The position numbers and the translations under genes are program-made. This document shows, in pieces, positions 11,099-23,487 of a DNA stretch of 64,000 nt. Within the stretch, counting starts at the first letter, position 1; every line of letters starts with the position of its first letter. The DNA is from Blastobasis lacticolella (lineage: Eukaryota > Arthropoda > Insecta > Lepidoptera > Blastobasidae). The DNA is taken from contig LR990056.1 of assembly GCA_905147135.1 (NCBI GenBank), positions 18,180,501 through 18,244,500 on the forward strand, read 5' to 3'. The notes below the pieces were generated by a model, which did not search any database, had not been told where the DNA came from, and worked only from the letters and a program-made list of their open reading frames with translations.

Positions 11099-12668
11099 CT
11101 GTCTATAGCATCAAATTAACTTACGTGTTTTCCAAGTATTTCAATTTAATTAAAATTCAGTAGTTTTTATATCAAAGAGTAACAAAAGCCCATTCATCCT
11201 TAGAAACTTTTGCTTTTATAATATCAAGATGTACCTTTTTGTTTCAGGATTCGTGACACTAGTTCGCGTCGCCCGCACACGTAGCAGTCCCTGTCGCAGG
11301 CCCCTCGAGATAAAACGGAATGAATATTATTTAGGGCACTATAATGTAAACAGATTTATTCTCACGACTCTCTAGGATAGAACCTTTTTTGTGACCTGGA
11401 AAGTTACATTTACATACTCTTGCTCGGTGGCCGCGGATTTCTATGCAAATGCACGGTGTCACTTGTTGAGTTCACGACCTCTGTGCGGGAAAGTTCGGAT
11501 AGCACCGAGGTGCCTACTCTTTATGGACTAAAAAGTATTAGAGGTGAACTTTTAATAGCTTTACTGTATACTGAATATTGGATTAAATTACGACTTAAGT
11601 GGAGTTGATGGGGGCTGTTAAGCAAGGAGAATATCTGGTATGCCATTATCTCTACTCATACATGACATACTCAATTGGATACGACATTGAAACGCATTAC
11701 AAATTATGAAGTTTGTCTCAGGAAGATTTTAGCGCCAACAACTGATTTATAAATCATAACTAGGGCTCATAAAGTAATGAAATCTACGTGTTATTTATTT
11801 CGTAATTTATGTTATTATACGCTCTATTTTAACCAGTCTTTTCGTACACTGCTCCTCCTCTGCGAAATGTTAATTCTTTAATAGGTTCTGCATCGATATC
11901 AGTCCGGCAGTTTGTGAGAACTCCTCAAATACCGTACTACTGCCATAAAACATGTCTAAGAACTTGCTCTGAAATAATTTGAGTGCAAAAAACTGCAACG
12001 AATCGGGCCTAAAGTCTTCCAGAAAAATGATACAACAAACAGACATACAAACACACAACCTCTAATCCCAAACGCATATCTATACCGCCTCCGCTGTCCA
12101 TGAGTAGTAAATAAAATACTTCTAGCGACTCCTCAGGCCTCCTAAGTGTTGTCACAACACTTAGCAGGCCATGCTCTATGACGGGGGATCACGTGATCAA
12201 TCAGTATTTTAACCGCGTAGCGTTCGTTCTCTAGGATGTCTTCTCACCGCCCCACTCAAAGGTCTGTGGACGCATGTTTCCTGTTTGGTCGCTGGAGGCA
12301 CAGAATAGCTAAATATTGCGCTTCTGTGCCATCTCTGGCTACATAATCCATTACATAAAGTCCAACAGAGGCTTGACTGGATTATATCGCCCATACATAT
12401 ACATACTTGGTCGGCGGTGTTGGTTTTTGCTTCGCAGGCTGGCTGTCACTCCCCGTGCGATGCGAAAACTTCGCGAGATTGCGGCCGCCCTCCAGCAAAA
12501 ACAGACAGCCGTAGTCTGGAACGCTACACTTTGAAACTGTAAGACGATAAACATATACATGTAATAGCGACGTCAAAAGTCTCGGGGCAGCAAGAGGGTG
12601 TAGCGTGGTATTCCGTTGGAATTGGAATATCACAGACAAATAAATATGCTTGGACAATTCCTGCACCG

Positions 12669-12893
12669 CCATTTAGCCTCATAGTAAGCAAAGTTTGTGT
12701 TATGGGTGCCAAAGAACGGATAAACTGAACTTACATATTTTTGAATATATACTTATAGGTGTAACGTCCAGACCCGTAACAGAAAAAAAAATGCTCATTT
12801 CAATTTCTGCGCGGCCGTGAATCGAACATGGACCTCTGCGTGGATGACTGGCCGGTGGATATTAACCAACTGAATCCCTCGCTGGTCGTCACT
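12669..12893 (-). mobile_element. SINE-B copy
   Basis: From TTTAGCCTCATAGTAAGCAA (3' side) through CCAGACCCGTAACAG to the head GTGAATCGAACATGGACCTC. Both promoter boxes are damaged. Confidence 0.8.
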
Positions 12894-12944
12894 ATACTAT
12901 TTTACATTAAATTTTTTTTCTTGTATTTTCTTTTTTATTGCTTA

Positions 12945-13095
12945 AGCTACTTATTTTAAATAGTATTGTATTCCTGCCGGTGAGTAAGGTCTCCATTGCT
13001 CCGTGGGGTGGGGATTATTTGGGGAACTGTGGCTTTGGCATTGGAGGGGCATTTTTTGCTGCCAGGGCAACGGGTTGTAAAGGTGTCGGTGTGCC
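12945..13095 (+). repeat. LINE-derived 3' tail element, partial
   Basis: TTTAAATAGTATTGTATTCC, GGTGAGTAAGGTCTCCATTG ... GCCAGGGCAACGGGTTG. It stops before the poly-A part, where SINE-A begins. Confidence 0.7.
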
Positions 13096-13114
13096 TATCG
13101 TATCACATAAAATT

Positions 13115-13290
13115 ATCACTTTGGCGACAATAGCCCTCGCACGCGCGAGGATTGCCTTCACCATGACCCAGGATAAGGCAGATCAGGTATTTACAGTAGA
13201 GTGACTGCCACCTGACCTCCGTGACCCTGCTACCAGGGGAGCCTGACCATATTGGATCATGGTTACACGTTCAGTCGCCTGATTTCACTG
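13115..13290 (-). repeat. SINE-A fragment
   Basis: GACAATAGCCCTCGCACGCG ... CCTGACCATATTGGATCATG ... CACGTTCAGTCGCCTGA. It abuts a LINE tail fragment on the left. Confidence 0.75.
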
Positions 13291-14134
13291 TGTTTATGCG
13301 AAAACCACGTGGAGGTGCTTACTTCGAGATTGGCGGCCAATGGGTATCGCCACTCGAGAGCCTGAGAAAGGCACGACCATTCTTACGCAATTTAATAGGG
13401 TTATAATTTCACTAAATTTATCCATAGTTACAATAAACACCACCATCATCATCTCAGCTCCAGGATGTCCAGTGTTGAACATACCAGTAACAACACACCG
13501 ACGGACTCTGTGCCTCGTGCATACATCCGTCCCTACTTTTCCAAGATTCTCCGTTCATCTTGCCGTCCTACGCTGCAATTACGGGTACATGTTAAACCGA
13601 CTTACAAGTAAAGTGTTGTCAATTACACTCCTCTTTCTAAGGCGTTACTCGTAAATAATTTCTCGCCAGTTAATGCCACGCACGGGCTCCTCGGAGCGTT
13701 ACTGCGTCCCGGTCTAATCACGTTGCGGCCCGCCCCGTGGCAAGCACCAAGCGTGTAGGGATGGGCAAGCGAATTGTCGATGAATAGACTTAGACCTAGA
13801 TACTTTATTCAGTTTCACATTATATATTTAACCTGAAGTGAGTAAAACAAATCGGTTAAAGATGCACCCACAATACACACACCGTATGTATTAAAAAGTA
13901 AAGCGACTTGGGATATTATTAGATTGATTGAAATCAACAGATAAGAATCCTGTTTCAGACACCGAACCGATTGGTTGAAGATATTCTCACACCATGAATC
14001 TACTAGTAGTAGATCCCTTTCATAGATAGAGGCACATGGAAAGCTGGGGAATTACATAGGCTATTGTTTATCCCAACATTCGTTTTAGTTCACGTAGGAT
14101 GATATTATATAAACCCAATTATACAACGTGGCCG

Positions 14135-14398
14135 AATTAGCTGTGTGGTGTCCGGCAGAGTAGAATAGCACCAACCCTCACACTCATGGGTGTCGTACAA
14201 GGCGACTAATGTTTTCGAGACAAAAGATCAAGAGTCTCCGTAGTCTGGAAAATGGGCAGCAGCATTTTCCATTGTTATATTTAAACACTGCGATCTCCAA
14301 CCCGCCTGCCAAGCGTGGAGATTATGGCAATAACCTCCCTTTTCGTGGGAGAGGCCCTAAGTCCTGCAGTGGACTGTTACGGGCTGTGATGATGAGTA
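14135..14398 (+). repeat. Repeat G, copy 1
   Basis: GTGTGGTGTCCGGCAGAGTA ... GGAAAATGGGCAGCAGCATT ... GTCCTGCAGTGGACTGTTAC and GGGCTGTGATGATGAG. It matches 44175-44435. The GATGAT end suggests a SINE- or RTE-like 3' tail. Confidence 0.75.
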
Positions 14399-14400
14399 GC

Positions 14401-15080
14401 CAGGCATTTGACCGTCATCTCACCTGGTGGTAAGTGACGATGCGCCCGATGATGGAGCATGCCTGTCTAGGAACAGCCTATTCACTCTAGCCTTGAAGGC
14501 ATCTAGATTATATTGATCAGAGAACACACTCGCAGGTAACGCATTCCACTCCTTGCATACGCATTATAAAAGTCGAGCCAAAGCGGCTCGTGCGGATAGT
14601 TGGAAGATCCACGACATAAGGATGAAGCGCTCGCCCGGATCGCGTCTCCCGATGGCGGAAACGGGCCGGCGGAATGAAGTCGTGCAACTGCTTCGCACAC
14701 TCTCCGAAGTGCAACCTGTAGAAGACCGACAAATGCGCAACCCTACGCCGATGCTCGAGGCTCTGCAGCTTAGCTTCAATCAATTGTGATCACAAATTAA
14801 TTTCTTTGCACGTTTTTCCAACGAATCCAAAGCAGCCAGTTGGTATTTGGCTGATCCATCCCAGAGGTGGCAGCAGTACTCCATGCAAGATCGGACTTGT
14901 GCTTGATATAACTGAAGCAACTGTCTTGAAGTGAAGTACCGCTTGACCTTCGAGAGGATTCCAAGTTTTTTAGCTGTAGTCTTGGCTTTTGATTCGATGT
15001 ACTGTCCAAAGTTCACATTGATTGATAGCTCAACACCCAGGAGCTGTAGGTTGTCGGTAATTTCCACAGACACGCTCCGG
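14401..15080 (-). pseudogene. CR1-like LINE, RT tail and C-terminus
   Basis: Minus-strand frame 15073-14780 codes for LLGVELSINVNFGQYIESKA, KRYFTSRQLLQLYQAQVRSC and MEYCCHLWDGSA, which follow the RT core. A one-base loss near 14780-14790 shifts the frame, after which LIEAKLQSLEHRRRVAHLSV and FYRLHFGECAKQLHDF continue. The copy at 1003-1431 keeps the frame at that point. Upstream (RT core, endonuclease) is absent. Confidence 0.8.
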
Positions 15081-15551
15081 AAAGTCGGAGCTAGATGGAA
15101 TCGTCATTTATAAAATTAGGCGTTAAATGAAATCAACAATTATATATTTCGTCTCGATAATCGAATAAGCCGAATCGAACGAGCGCATCCCTAAACGCCC
15201 CGCATCCCACGACACGCGTCATATTTCAAATTATACCGTAATTATTTTTAGCGATGTAAATTCAAGTCTGCCGCTCATACGATAGCGCAATTAATTGAGT
15301 AATTAACCAGCACCGCTGGCTCAGCGATTCCTGTGAGCCTTCAAAGAGAATTAGATAGACGTAGACCACAATTTAACTAAAACTAACTAAACTATTTATT
15401 CCTGCCTGCGATTTATTCTGTATTCGTGTCTATAGAATCTCTGTTCTAAGTAATTGCTATCGGATAAAATATCATGTGGAGATACATAGAACCTGGGGAA
15501 GGACATACAATACTTCAACTCATTAACTACTTCGTATCCCCTGAAGATTAA

Positions 15552-15708
15552 TGTGGCGAGGACAGAGTACATGGCCTGCAACAGTGCCGATAAGGATGCC
15601 AAAATCCGAGCGAGGTGGGCCAAGAATAGCACGAAAGCAGACCCTCGCGTACTGCGCGGGGGCGCAACCGGAACACAACGCCAAGATGATGATGATGATG
15701 ATGATGAT
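15552..15708 (+). repeat. SINE-like fragment ending in (GAT)8
   Basis: GCGCAACCGGAACACAACGC CAAG joined to (GAT)8 at 15685-15708. The end matches SINE-A, the upstream part only loosely. Confidence 0.55.
15685..15708 (+). repeat. (GAT)8 microsatellite
   Basis: Forms the tail of the SINE-like fragment on its left. Confidence 0.95.
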
Positions 15709-15964
15709 TACCATAAATTTAACTGACAGAAGTCGAAAAACCACCGACAGAGTCTACATAAACTCAAATATTTCCCAAAGTATCTTAATTAAACTGACTC
15801 CCACATAACACGACAAACTTATAACATCCTCATTTCGTGTCGGGTCTTATAAATATCGCGCGAAACTTGTTCTGAAACACAAGTTTGAAATGGACTTAAT
15901 AAGATGTCCTCGTACTTTTGTAGAGTGCGTTGTATTTTGAGGACTGATACTAAATAACGATTAT

Positions 15965-16412
15965 CATATTTTTTATCAGTTGGGTGACTCTGTCAAGCCT
16001 GAGGAGTTCGCCCGGATGAGTACCACCGCCTTATCTGTTTGTGCCGCCAAGCAATAATGCTTGCATTGTTGTGTTCCGGTTTGAAGGATAAGGTAGCCAG
16101 CAAAATTACAGGCATGAGGCATTTGCGGTTCTTTATTTTTGTAACTTCAACCTAAATGTAGGATTTGTAGATGTTATGGGCGACTTGTAGATGTTATGGG
16201 CGACAGTTACCAGGAAGAGTCCTTTTTGGGCAGCCATAGCGAGCAGACGCGCCATCTGGCGCGCTTTTACGAGCCCTTTGGGTCAAGTGCACAAAAAAGT
16301 TGTCGTTCCCGGTGTGCCCGTGCTCTGCGATTGCAATAGTTTTCACGGTGTGCCTGTTTGCAATATAAGGGGTTTAAGTGTTTTGCGGTGTAGAGGTTTA
16401 TTATTATCCTAA
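15965..16412 (+). repeat. Repeat R plus a LINE C-terminal remnant
   Basis: GTCAAGCCTGAGGAGTTCGC ... TGTTGTGTTCCGGTTTGAAG ... GTAGATGTTATGGGCGACAG pairs with 1670-1965. From about 16230 it reads into KVVVPGVPVLCDCNSFHGV and RGLSVLRCRGLLLS, a LINE-type C-terminus ending at 16412. Confidence 0.65.
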
Positions 16413-16829
16413 GGTTTAGTGTCAGTGACAGTGATCGACAGCGAAGCCCACCTAAGCCTGCGCTGCAGCAACAACAGCGCGCAGTACGCCGCGCTGTAGC
16501 ACCAACAGAGCGCAGCCGCATCTCTCTGCTGATACCAGCACACTAACACCGCCACGTCACCCGCTAATGACACATCTGAGCCCGGTGAGGGCGTTCCTAA
16601 TAATAATATCACATATCCCCTAAACATATTATGTACCTCAGTCTTCACTATCATAAGTTTCAGTACAGTAAATTTTAAATCTCCCTACTCTCCTGTTATA
16701 TTTATTTTGGAATATAAACGCACTCTTAAACACAACATAAAGTACCACCTACCCAAACCCCGGCGCTATATAGAGGATATAATATAGATAGGTGTCACAA
16801 ATTATCCAATACCGCCCAGAATCGAGACT

Positions 16830-17575
16830 CATTTGAATATTTGACTCATTGACATAGTGCCGCAGTTTCAAGGAACACCCCTTTCCATCTCAAAAAGTAT
16901 TGGGATCCTCGGTGTCGACATATCGGATAGCGTACGATTCCGGAGTCACCTGGAAGGCAAGGCCAAACTAGCTTCGAAAAAGCTTGGAGTGCTTAACCGG
17001 TCCAAGCGATACTTCACCCCGGGGCAGCGCCTGCTGCTGTACAAGGCACAAGTGCGGCCACATATGGAGTATTGTTCCCATCTTTGGGCCGGCGAAACTG
17101 CCGACCTGCTTAATCCTCTAGACTCCGTACAGAGACGCGCTGTACGAATTGTCGATGATTGGAACCACTGGCAAACCGAAGGGACTTTGGCTCCCTGTGT
17201 GTGTTCTATCGGCTGTACAATGGGGAGTGTTCCGAGGAACTTTTCGATCTGGTGCCCACAGCACAATTCCGCCATCGCACCACCCGCCGTGGGCTTGGTA
17301 CTCATCATCACTACGTAGACCCTCTGTTGGTCACGACGCGAAGGTTCGAAAGAACGTTTCTCGCTCGTACGATTCGGATGTGGAATGAGCTCCCAGCCAC
17401 AGTGTTTCCTTTGGACTATGACATGGGATCGTTCAAGAGGTATATTAGAGGTCTCTTCAGAGGCGGGCAACGCATCAGTGACTCCCCTGGTGTTGCTGAT
17501 GTCCATAGGCGGCGGTGACCACTTTCCATCAGGTGGCCCGCTTGCCTGTTTGTCTGCCGTATAACATAAAAAAAA
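16830..17575 (+). pseudogene. CR1-like LINE 3' end, related family, with poly-A
   Basis: Frame 16857-17160 codes for GILGVDISDSVRFRSHLEGK, KRYFTPGQRLLLYKAQVRPH and MEYCSHLWAGE. After a frameshift near 17155 it continues as RRDFGSLCVFYRLYNGECSE and MWNELPATVFPLDYDMGSF, ending ADVHRRR at 17518. The 3' UTR GGTGACCACTTTCCATCAGG, TGGCCCGCTTGCCTG and an A15 tail follow. The same tail recurs at several sites below. Confidence 0.85.
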
Positions 17576-17924
17576 AAAAAAAATCTAACTCCTATCGCTC
17601 CCATCCTGAGTGCGAAAGCCCCACAGTCCTATCGCATCTACGTGCGCACTGATATCTCGGGCTGGAGGTAGCGCAAATCAACAGGGGACGCGATGTGGTG
17701 TCGCTTAAGTCCAACAACTCCCACGTCCGCGACGGTATCCGTAGCAAACCAGTTCTTCGGATGATACCCGTGCCACCTGCTAAACTCGGTTGCTCAAAAT
17801 ACAAGTACAGACGACGGAATCACGGACGTAGGCGACACATCATACCTGGTTCTTTCTGATATGACCTACGAGTACATACACCCTTGCAGAAGCTTTCTGG
17901 CTGGTGTGTACTTGTAACGGAACG

Positions 17925-18010
17925 GAACGGTTATAGGCGACAGTTACCAGTTACTATCAGGTGGGCTGTCTGCTCGTTTGTCACTGAAAAGCATATAAAA
18001 CATAAATAAC
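17925..18010 (+). repeat. Repeat R tail fragment
   Basis: GTTATAGGCGACAGTTACCA, TCAGGTGGGCTGTCTGCTCG, then ATAAAACATAAA. Confidence 0.65.
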
Positions 18011-18415
18011 GGCTGTAAAAGTACGCGATTCGAATAATTTCCTCTCTAGCAGCCCTCGAAGACTGTCTGAGTGAGTGCACGCGCCATTCCGGAAGGTGTC
18101 TCCGCACCTTTGCACCCGACAAAGGGCGTAATGGCGCCACCGAATAGATTAGGGCACAAAGATTGCGCTCGTTAGCGCCGAAAAGGGCCGGTTAATGCGA
18201 ATTTGAATAGTCCTTGTCTGTTTAGTGACGGCACGATTGAATTGTTTAGCGGCCCGGGCCGCGGCCCGCCAGTAATGGGTTCGCGAGTTAGGACGCTTTG
18301 GCGCTCGCCCGCCCGTCGAATGTTGAAATAGTAAAGGGAAGTTGATTAGGGATTAGGGGATTCTTTGAGGGAAAATAACGATGATTTTTGGAGAGTGATG
18401 AAATTTCAGCCAGTA

Positions 18416-18615
18416 AATCATCGTCATATCAGTCGAAAGACGCCCACAGCAGGGCATAGGTCTCCTACATAGATGTCCACAAATGCCGGTCCTGTGCCGT
18501 CCGCATCCAGCTGGTACCTGTAATCTTTACCAGGTCGTCTGTCGGCCGGTACTTGGTTGCCACTCAAAACCCACCCGCCCACTTTGTAACGTAACACTGT
18601 CCCACGTACAGTGCC
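18416..18615 (-). repeat. RTE-type LINE end
   Basis: CATCGTCATATCAGTCGAAA GACGCCCACAGCAGG ... CCGGTCCTGTGCCG ... AACCCACCCGCCCACTTTGT is the inverted form of a LINE C-terminus and tail that I recognise as common in Lepidoptera. Confidence 0.65.
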
Positions 18616-18619
18616 AGGT

Positions 18620-20239
18620 TCAGTTAATAAAGAAAACACAAAGATTCAGGGTAATGGGTTCTAATTCTTTCAGTCCGGAAACTAGCTAGATACAAAGAAT
18701 TTAAAAAATAGTCTATGTAAAGCAAAAGTTGCAAAATGAGTCTACTCCACATACCTTAGTCCAGGCGGGATCACTGAATTCACTTGGATTTCGTTTATGC
18801 AAGCCAAAAAGTACCGTTTGCAGACTGACTAGGTGACTATGTTAGTTTGAGAAGATCGCTTCTGCCGCATTATAATACTGTTTCACGTTCTAGTTCGAAG
18901 GCTGGGATAATTTTTTTCAAATAATATTCATTTAGTAAAATAACATGAAAAATCCTTCCACTTTTTTTACTTCCAAACTTCAGACCTTCCGACATCAGGC
19001 TGAATTTCTTTTCTCTAGCCGTCAATCAATTACAAATTTATCACAATCATAGTCTTTTTCGTGGGCAACAAATAGAAATAAAATCATCGCCATCATGGCA
19101 TCGATCTTTAGTTTGTCACTGCTTGACAACATCAAAACAATTTGTAAACACTATTTATGCCAAGATATTATTAAAAATTATAATGAAAATACGTATTCAA
19201 GGCCAAAAGGAAATAAATTAACAGAACAGAAAGGTACATCAAGAAGTATATAATTCGTTGACCATTTAGGAGTAATGGTCGCTTCGAAATAAACATAGTT
19301 TCCTCTCTTTTTCAGAACATAATATAATGAATTGGAGAGCCTGAAGGGCCAAACCCAAGGAAATACCAACAAAAATCATAAAAACTATTACATTAAAAAA
19401 TACATGTTCCTACGAGCTGAACAGTTATTTGAAAAGGAATCTTAATTACTGTAAGTACACAAATAACCAATCGTCAGGGCAAGACCCTACAACTTCCATT
19501 AATAATTGAATTTATATACAAAAAACTGTAGATAATATCGTATTACTATACTAATTTTGGTTGTGCTCTCGCACGTGAAGGCTCGGACTACCAGCTAGCC
19601 GGGGTTATTTTAAAAGTTATTAAGTTTCCTCGTTGCGTTCCAACAGAGCACTGGCTCGCCCGAGCGTGCCTCGGCCCGAGACCCGAGTCAAGCGTTATCA
19701 ATTGCGAGGCGACTCGGTCGGCAATTACTTATTTTACTAAAACAAACTTGCCAGCCATATAAGTAGGTATCCAGCCTACAAGTTTCAGAGCGATTACGCA
19801 CGGTACCGAGGCAACGCTTGACGATGCAACTGCCAAGCGGAGCCGGCTAGCATGAATGCGGCGAAGTAGCCGCCGAGTCTCGCAGCGGCCATTCACGGCT
19901 TCAACTTCTTGCCTTACAAAGGCGGCCGCTTGTTTGCGACGGGAATAACTTCGCATTCAGCGATTCCAGGCCGCGCCGCCGTAAATAGGACGCGAAGGGT
20001 TGAGGCTGGATTCCGGCTGGGTCGGTGTTTAGCGGAGTACGGAAGGGAACATTAAATGAGGAGACTTTTGAGCAACATGTCAGTGAAATCTATAACCAAA
20101 TGTGATAGAAAATGTATTGTATCATTTCACAATAAATAAGGGTGCCAATCGGCACACTAGAGTGTTCAACCCGTCTCGGGGTTCCCAGTGGAAGACGAAG
20201 GAGAAACGTAGGGAACTGGATGGGTGTCCATCTAGTACT
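18620..20239. other. Intergenic, no gene seen
   Basis: AT-rich to 19600, then a GC-rich block (19630-20030, with GCCTCGGCCCGAGACCCGAG) whose frames show no known domain. Confidence 0.45.
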
Positions 20240-20720
20240 TTGAGTCTAGTTGAAATTTTTTTTTATATACCGCTAAGGTGGCAAACAAGCTTGCGGCCTG
20301 CCTGATGGTAAGCATTCACCGCAGCCTATGGACGTTAGCAATACCAGGGGCATCACCAAGGCGTTGCCGACCCCGTAAAAACCTTTTAACCCCTTTCTTG
20401 AAGAACTCCATGTTGTACTCTCCAGGGAAAACCTCTCCAGGTAGTTCATTCCACAACCGTAGTGTGCGTGGGAGAAAGTTCCTTTGGAACCGCACAGTTC
20501 GCGACCAATTTGGCTCTAAGGTGTGAGGATGAACTCCCTGTCGATGGATGTACTTCAGTACCGCAATGAGCTCGACACTTCTTAGGTGCCTTCTAATACC
20601 GTTGGCTTCCTGTCTCGTACGACCATGCTTTGGAACGAGCTTCTTGCAGCAGTAGTTCCACGTTACGATATTGAATCCCTCAAGAAATAAGCCTACACCT
20701 ATGTCGAAGGCCGAATACAA
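20240..20720 (-). pseudogene. CR1-like LINE 3' end, third family
   Basis: The minus strand gives FLPRTLRLWNELPGEVFPGE, YNMEFFKKGVKRFLRGRQRL and GDAPGIANVH, then a 3' UTR whose plus-strand form is GCCTGCCTGATGGTAAGCAT and a poly-T run at 20251-20258. Partial tails of the family lie near 6165-6265 and 59140-59165. Confidence 0.8.
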
Positions 20721-21099
20721 CGAAAGCCGTATTGATAATTATGCCTTTTTAGGATTCAGAAGTAGGATTCAATAAAAAATATAGTTATCGACAATACGAA
20801 AATCAACTTTTAATCAGATGAATAACAAATAACAAAGATTGGCAACAACTTAGACCAAATAGTTAAGGTTTTAAGGATAATCAATGTATGATTTAGATAT
20901 TCGAACCAAGTCAATGTGTCAACTTGACGTTCAGGGCTCGGGTTAGATCGGTTTGGCTGTCATCTGTCAGCTGCCATTGCCGATTGTAAACATTTGAATA
21001 TTCTGTTATTATATTACCTACATGTCGGATGTTTAGTATCTAGCGAGAAGCTAACTTGGGAAATGATAATATTTATTCAATTCTTTTACTGACTATCCC

Positions 21100-21435
21100 C
21101 ACCATCATCTTGGCGTCATTATCCCGGTTTTACTCTCGTGTGCGAGGGCACGAGGTCCGCCTTGACCATGATCAAGGATTGGGAAGATCAGGGGAGATTT
21201 AAAATGGCCATATAATATGATTCATAGTAATTTGTCACAAACTTACCTGCAGCGTCGCTGTTATTGACATTTATATGACAATCCAAAATGGCGTCACTTA
21301 GTACTAGTATTGGCAGTCTAATTTAATCATTATTTGCAACGCTAATGTGGTATTTTACACCCCTAGGTAATTACAGCGATTGCCATCTGACATCTGTGAC
21401 CCTGTTAATACGGGAACAGGTTAGATTGGAACTAT
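21100..21435 (-). repeat. SINE-A copy split by a 175-bp insertion
   Basis: The halves 21100-21190 and 21366-21435 are adjacent in SINE-A (the junction should read GATCAGGTAATTACAG). Confidence 0.7.
21191..21365. mobile_element. Small insertion inside SINE-A, possibly a MITE
   Basis: Ends GGGGAGATTTAAAATGG and (minus strand) TAGGGGTGTAAAATACC are weakly alike. AGG occurs at both junctions. No coding frame. Confidence 0.5.
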
Positions 21436-22305
21436 TTATTAAAAATGTTAAGCAAATTCCCATCAACAGCGCTTACGTACTATAACAGGATAAATTCCAA
21501 AGTCAAAAGTTAATAATTCTTTGAAGATTTATTTCAATTTTTTTTACATGCACTTGAATTAAAAACTTAAATGCAATTATTGCTGAAAATTAATTGAACT
21601 TAAGGAATCAAAACTTTGTATTCAAAGTTATTGATCTTTTTACGATAAGGAAGCAATGGTTTTGTTAGAAAAAATTGCCATTACAGTGCTCAAATTAAAT
21701 TCAATTAATGCTATTGTTATCGAGTTTTCTGTTGCTGAAAGAAATATAAAATATGCGTAAAACAAAATTGATTGCACAAACATTATGAGTCGTGCGGTTT
21801 TTGATTTTCAAAGTTTTTCCGATAACACTATTGTATGTTAAAATCATTATCGAATTCACTGGAAACAGTAAACATACATCCTAACGTACAATAGTTATCT
21901 ATGCGAGTTTATTTCTTTTTCCAGAACCTACAAAGGGATAGTATCAGCTTATCAGCTTTTCAATAGAATAAAGGTAACAATAAAACATGAATAAACTCTG
22001 ATAAAGGAAAAAAACTTTTAGACACACACAATTGTGCCGGGGTATTCAATGAAACAATTTTCAAAACCGTAATGGCAATATATCAAGTTTCTTATTTTGA
22101 ACAATGTTTATATTATCTTCAGTTTTTATATTACTACACAATCATAAATCATAACAATTGACAAGTTTATACATATTTACAAGTTAATATTTCAGATCTC
22201 AAGTAGCCTTTGTTCCAGTCTTTTGAGACAGACGAATATTAAAAGTAACTCTATTATGTAACATTTGGTAAATCTAATTGTAGACAAACATTATAATTAA
22301 CCTAT

Positions 22306-22841
22306 TGCATGCCTTAAGCGCGAAGCGCGTAGGTATGCTCTACTCTCGCCTAAAAATCGTAACTTTGATCAAAGCGTGTTTAATTTTCATAATTAACAAA
22401 CCGATTCTATATAAAAACATACAGACATAAAGAGTAATAATTATAGAACACGTTGAAAAATTTTCTTATCGATTAAATGACATTTCTGGGAAAAAAACTA
22501 GTTTTTTTGACGAATTTCAATGGATAAATGGTGAAATTCACAAGAGCTGTGGGCTTGATAACACTACAACTTTATCAAAAAGCAATTTCTCGACCTAACT
22601 TTTTTTTTGTTTTGTTCCTTAGGTAATTAAGAAAAACCCTTGTGAAAATTGTTTGTCAAAATGATTCCGTTTCATTACAATTAATTTATTTAGATTATCA
22701 GTTACGTGACTTTTCTGCGATTTCGGCAGCCATATGTATAAAAATATAATAAACAGAGTTATGACAAACTAACGACTTCTACCGGGACGCAAAAGAAGGC
22801 GTTAGCATAGATTTCGATAACATGAGCGCTTAAGGCATGCA
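22306..22841. mobile_element. MITE-like element with 16-bp inverted termini
   Basis: TGCATGCCTTAAGCGC (22306-22321) is perfectly inverted at 22826-22841, and the 536 bp between are AT-rich with no coding frame. It lies about 650 bp downstream of the BEN gene's stop codon, possibly within its 3' UTR: the first AATAAA I find on the minus strand downstream of the stop falls inside it (near 22690). I could not define a target duplication. Confidence 0.55.
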
Positions 22842-23487
22842 CATTTGGTTTTACCAAACTTTCCCCCTTTTTTATAATATAATACAGCCTTTGATGAATA
22901 TGTAAAATCTATATAATAATAAACTTGTTCAGATTATTTGCATTGACAATAATCGTAATTTCTGTTTTAGATGTCCTATTCTACAAATAACCTAAACAAG
23001 TTGAAAAGTATCTACACCGCGCTCTTAATTACAACTTATTTCTAATATTACATTCACAAACAATAATCGCGTGTTCAATAATTTCCTACTCCTGCAATAA
23101 AAAACACTTGCAAATGGAAATCAGCGTAAATTATTACTTAACGTTAACCCTAACTAACCTAAAACTTAATGTAAGAACACAAGATGGCGGATTTACAGTT
23201 ACCAATTAAATATATCAGGTATGAACTTATAACAAGCTTCATTAATAAATTAACATAACTATTATTTGGTCTATTATTTGAGAAAAAAAAAAAAAAAAAA
23301 CGTTAGCTCAGAATGAGTGAACAATTAAGCTAACGCTACTTTCATTAACTGTTCAACTATTGATTCCTGAATAGTATAATAGAAAATAATTGAACACAAT
23401 GAAAACAGAGTGTAATCCGATACGATTTACATAAAAACCTTGACTTATTCTGTAACAATTTACAAACATCTGATCTACTTATATGCA

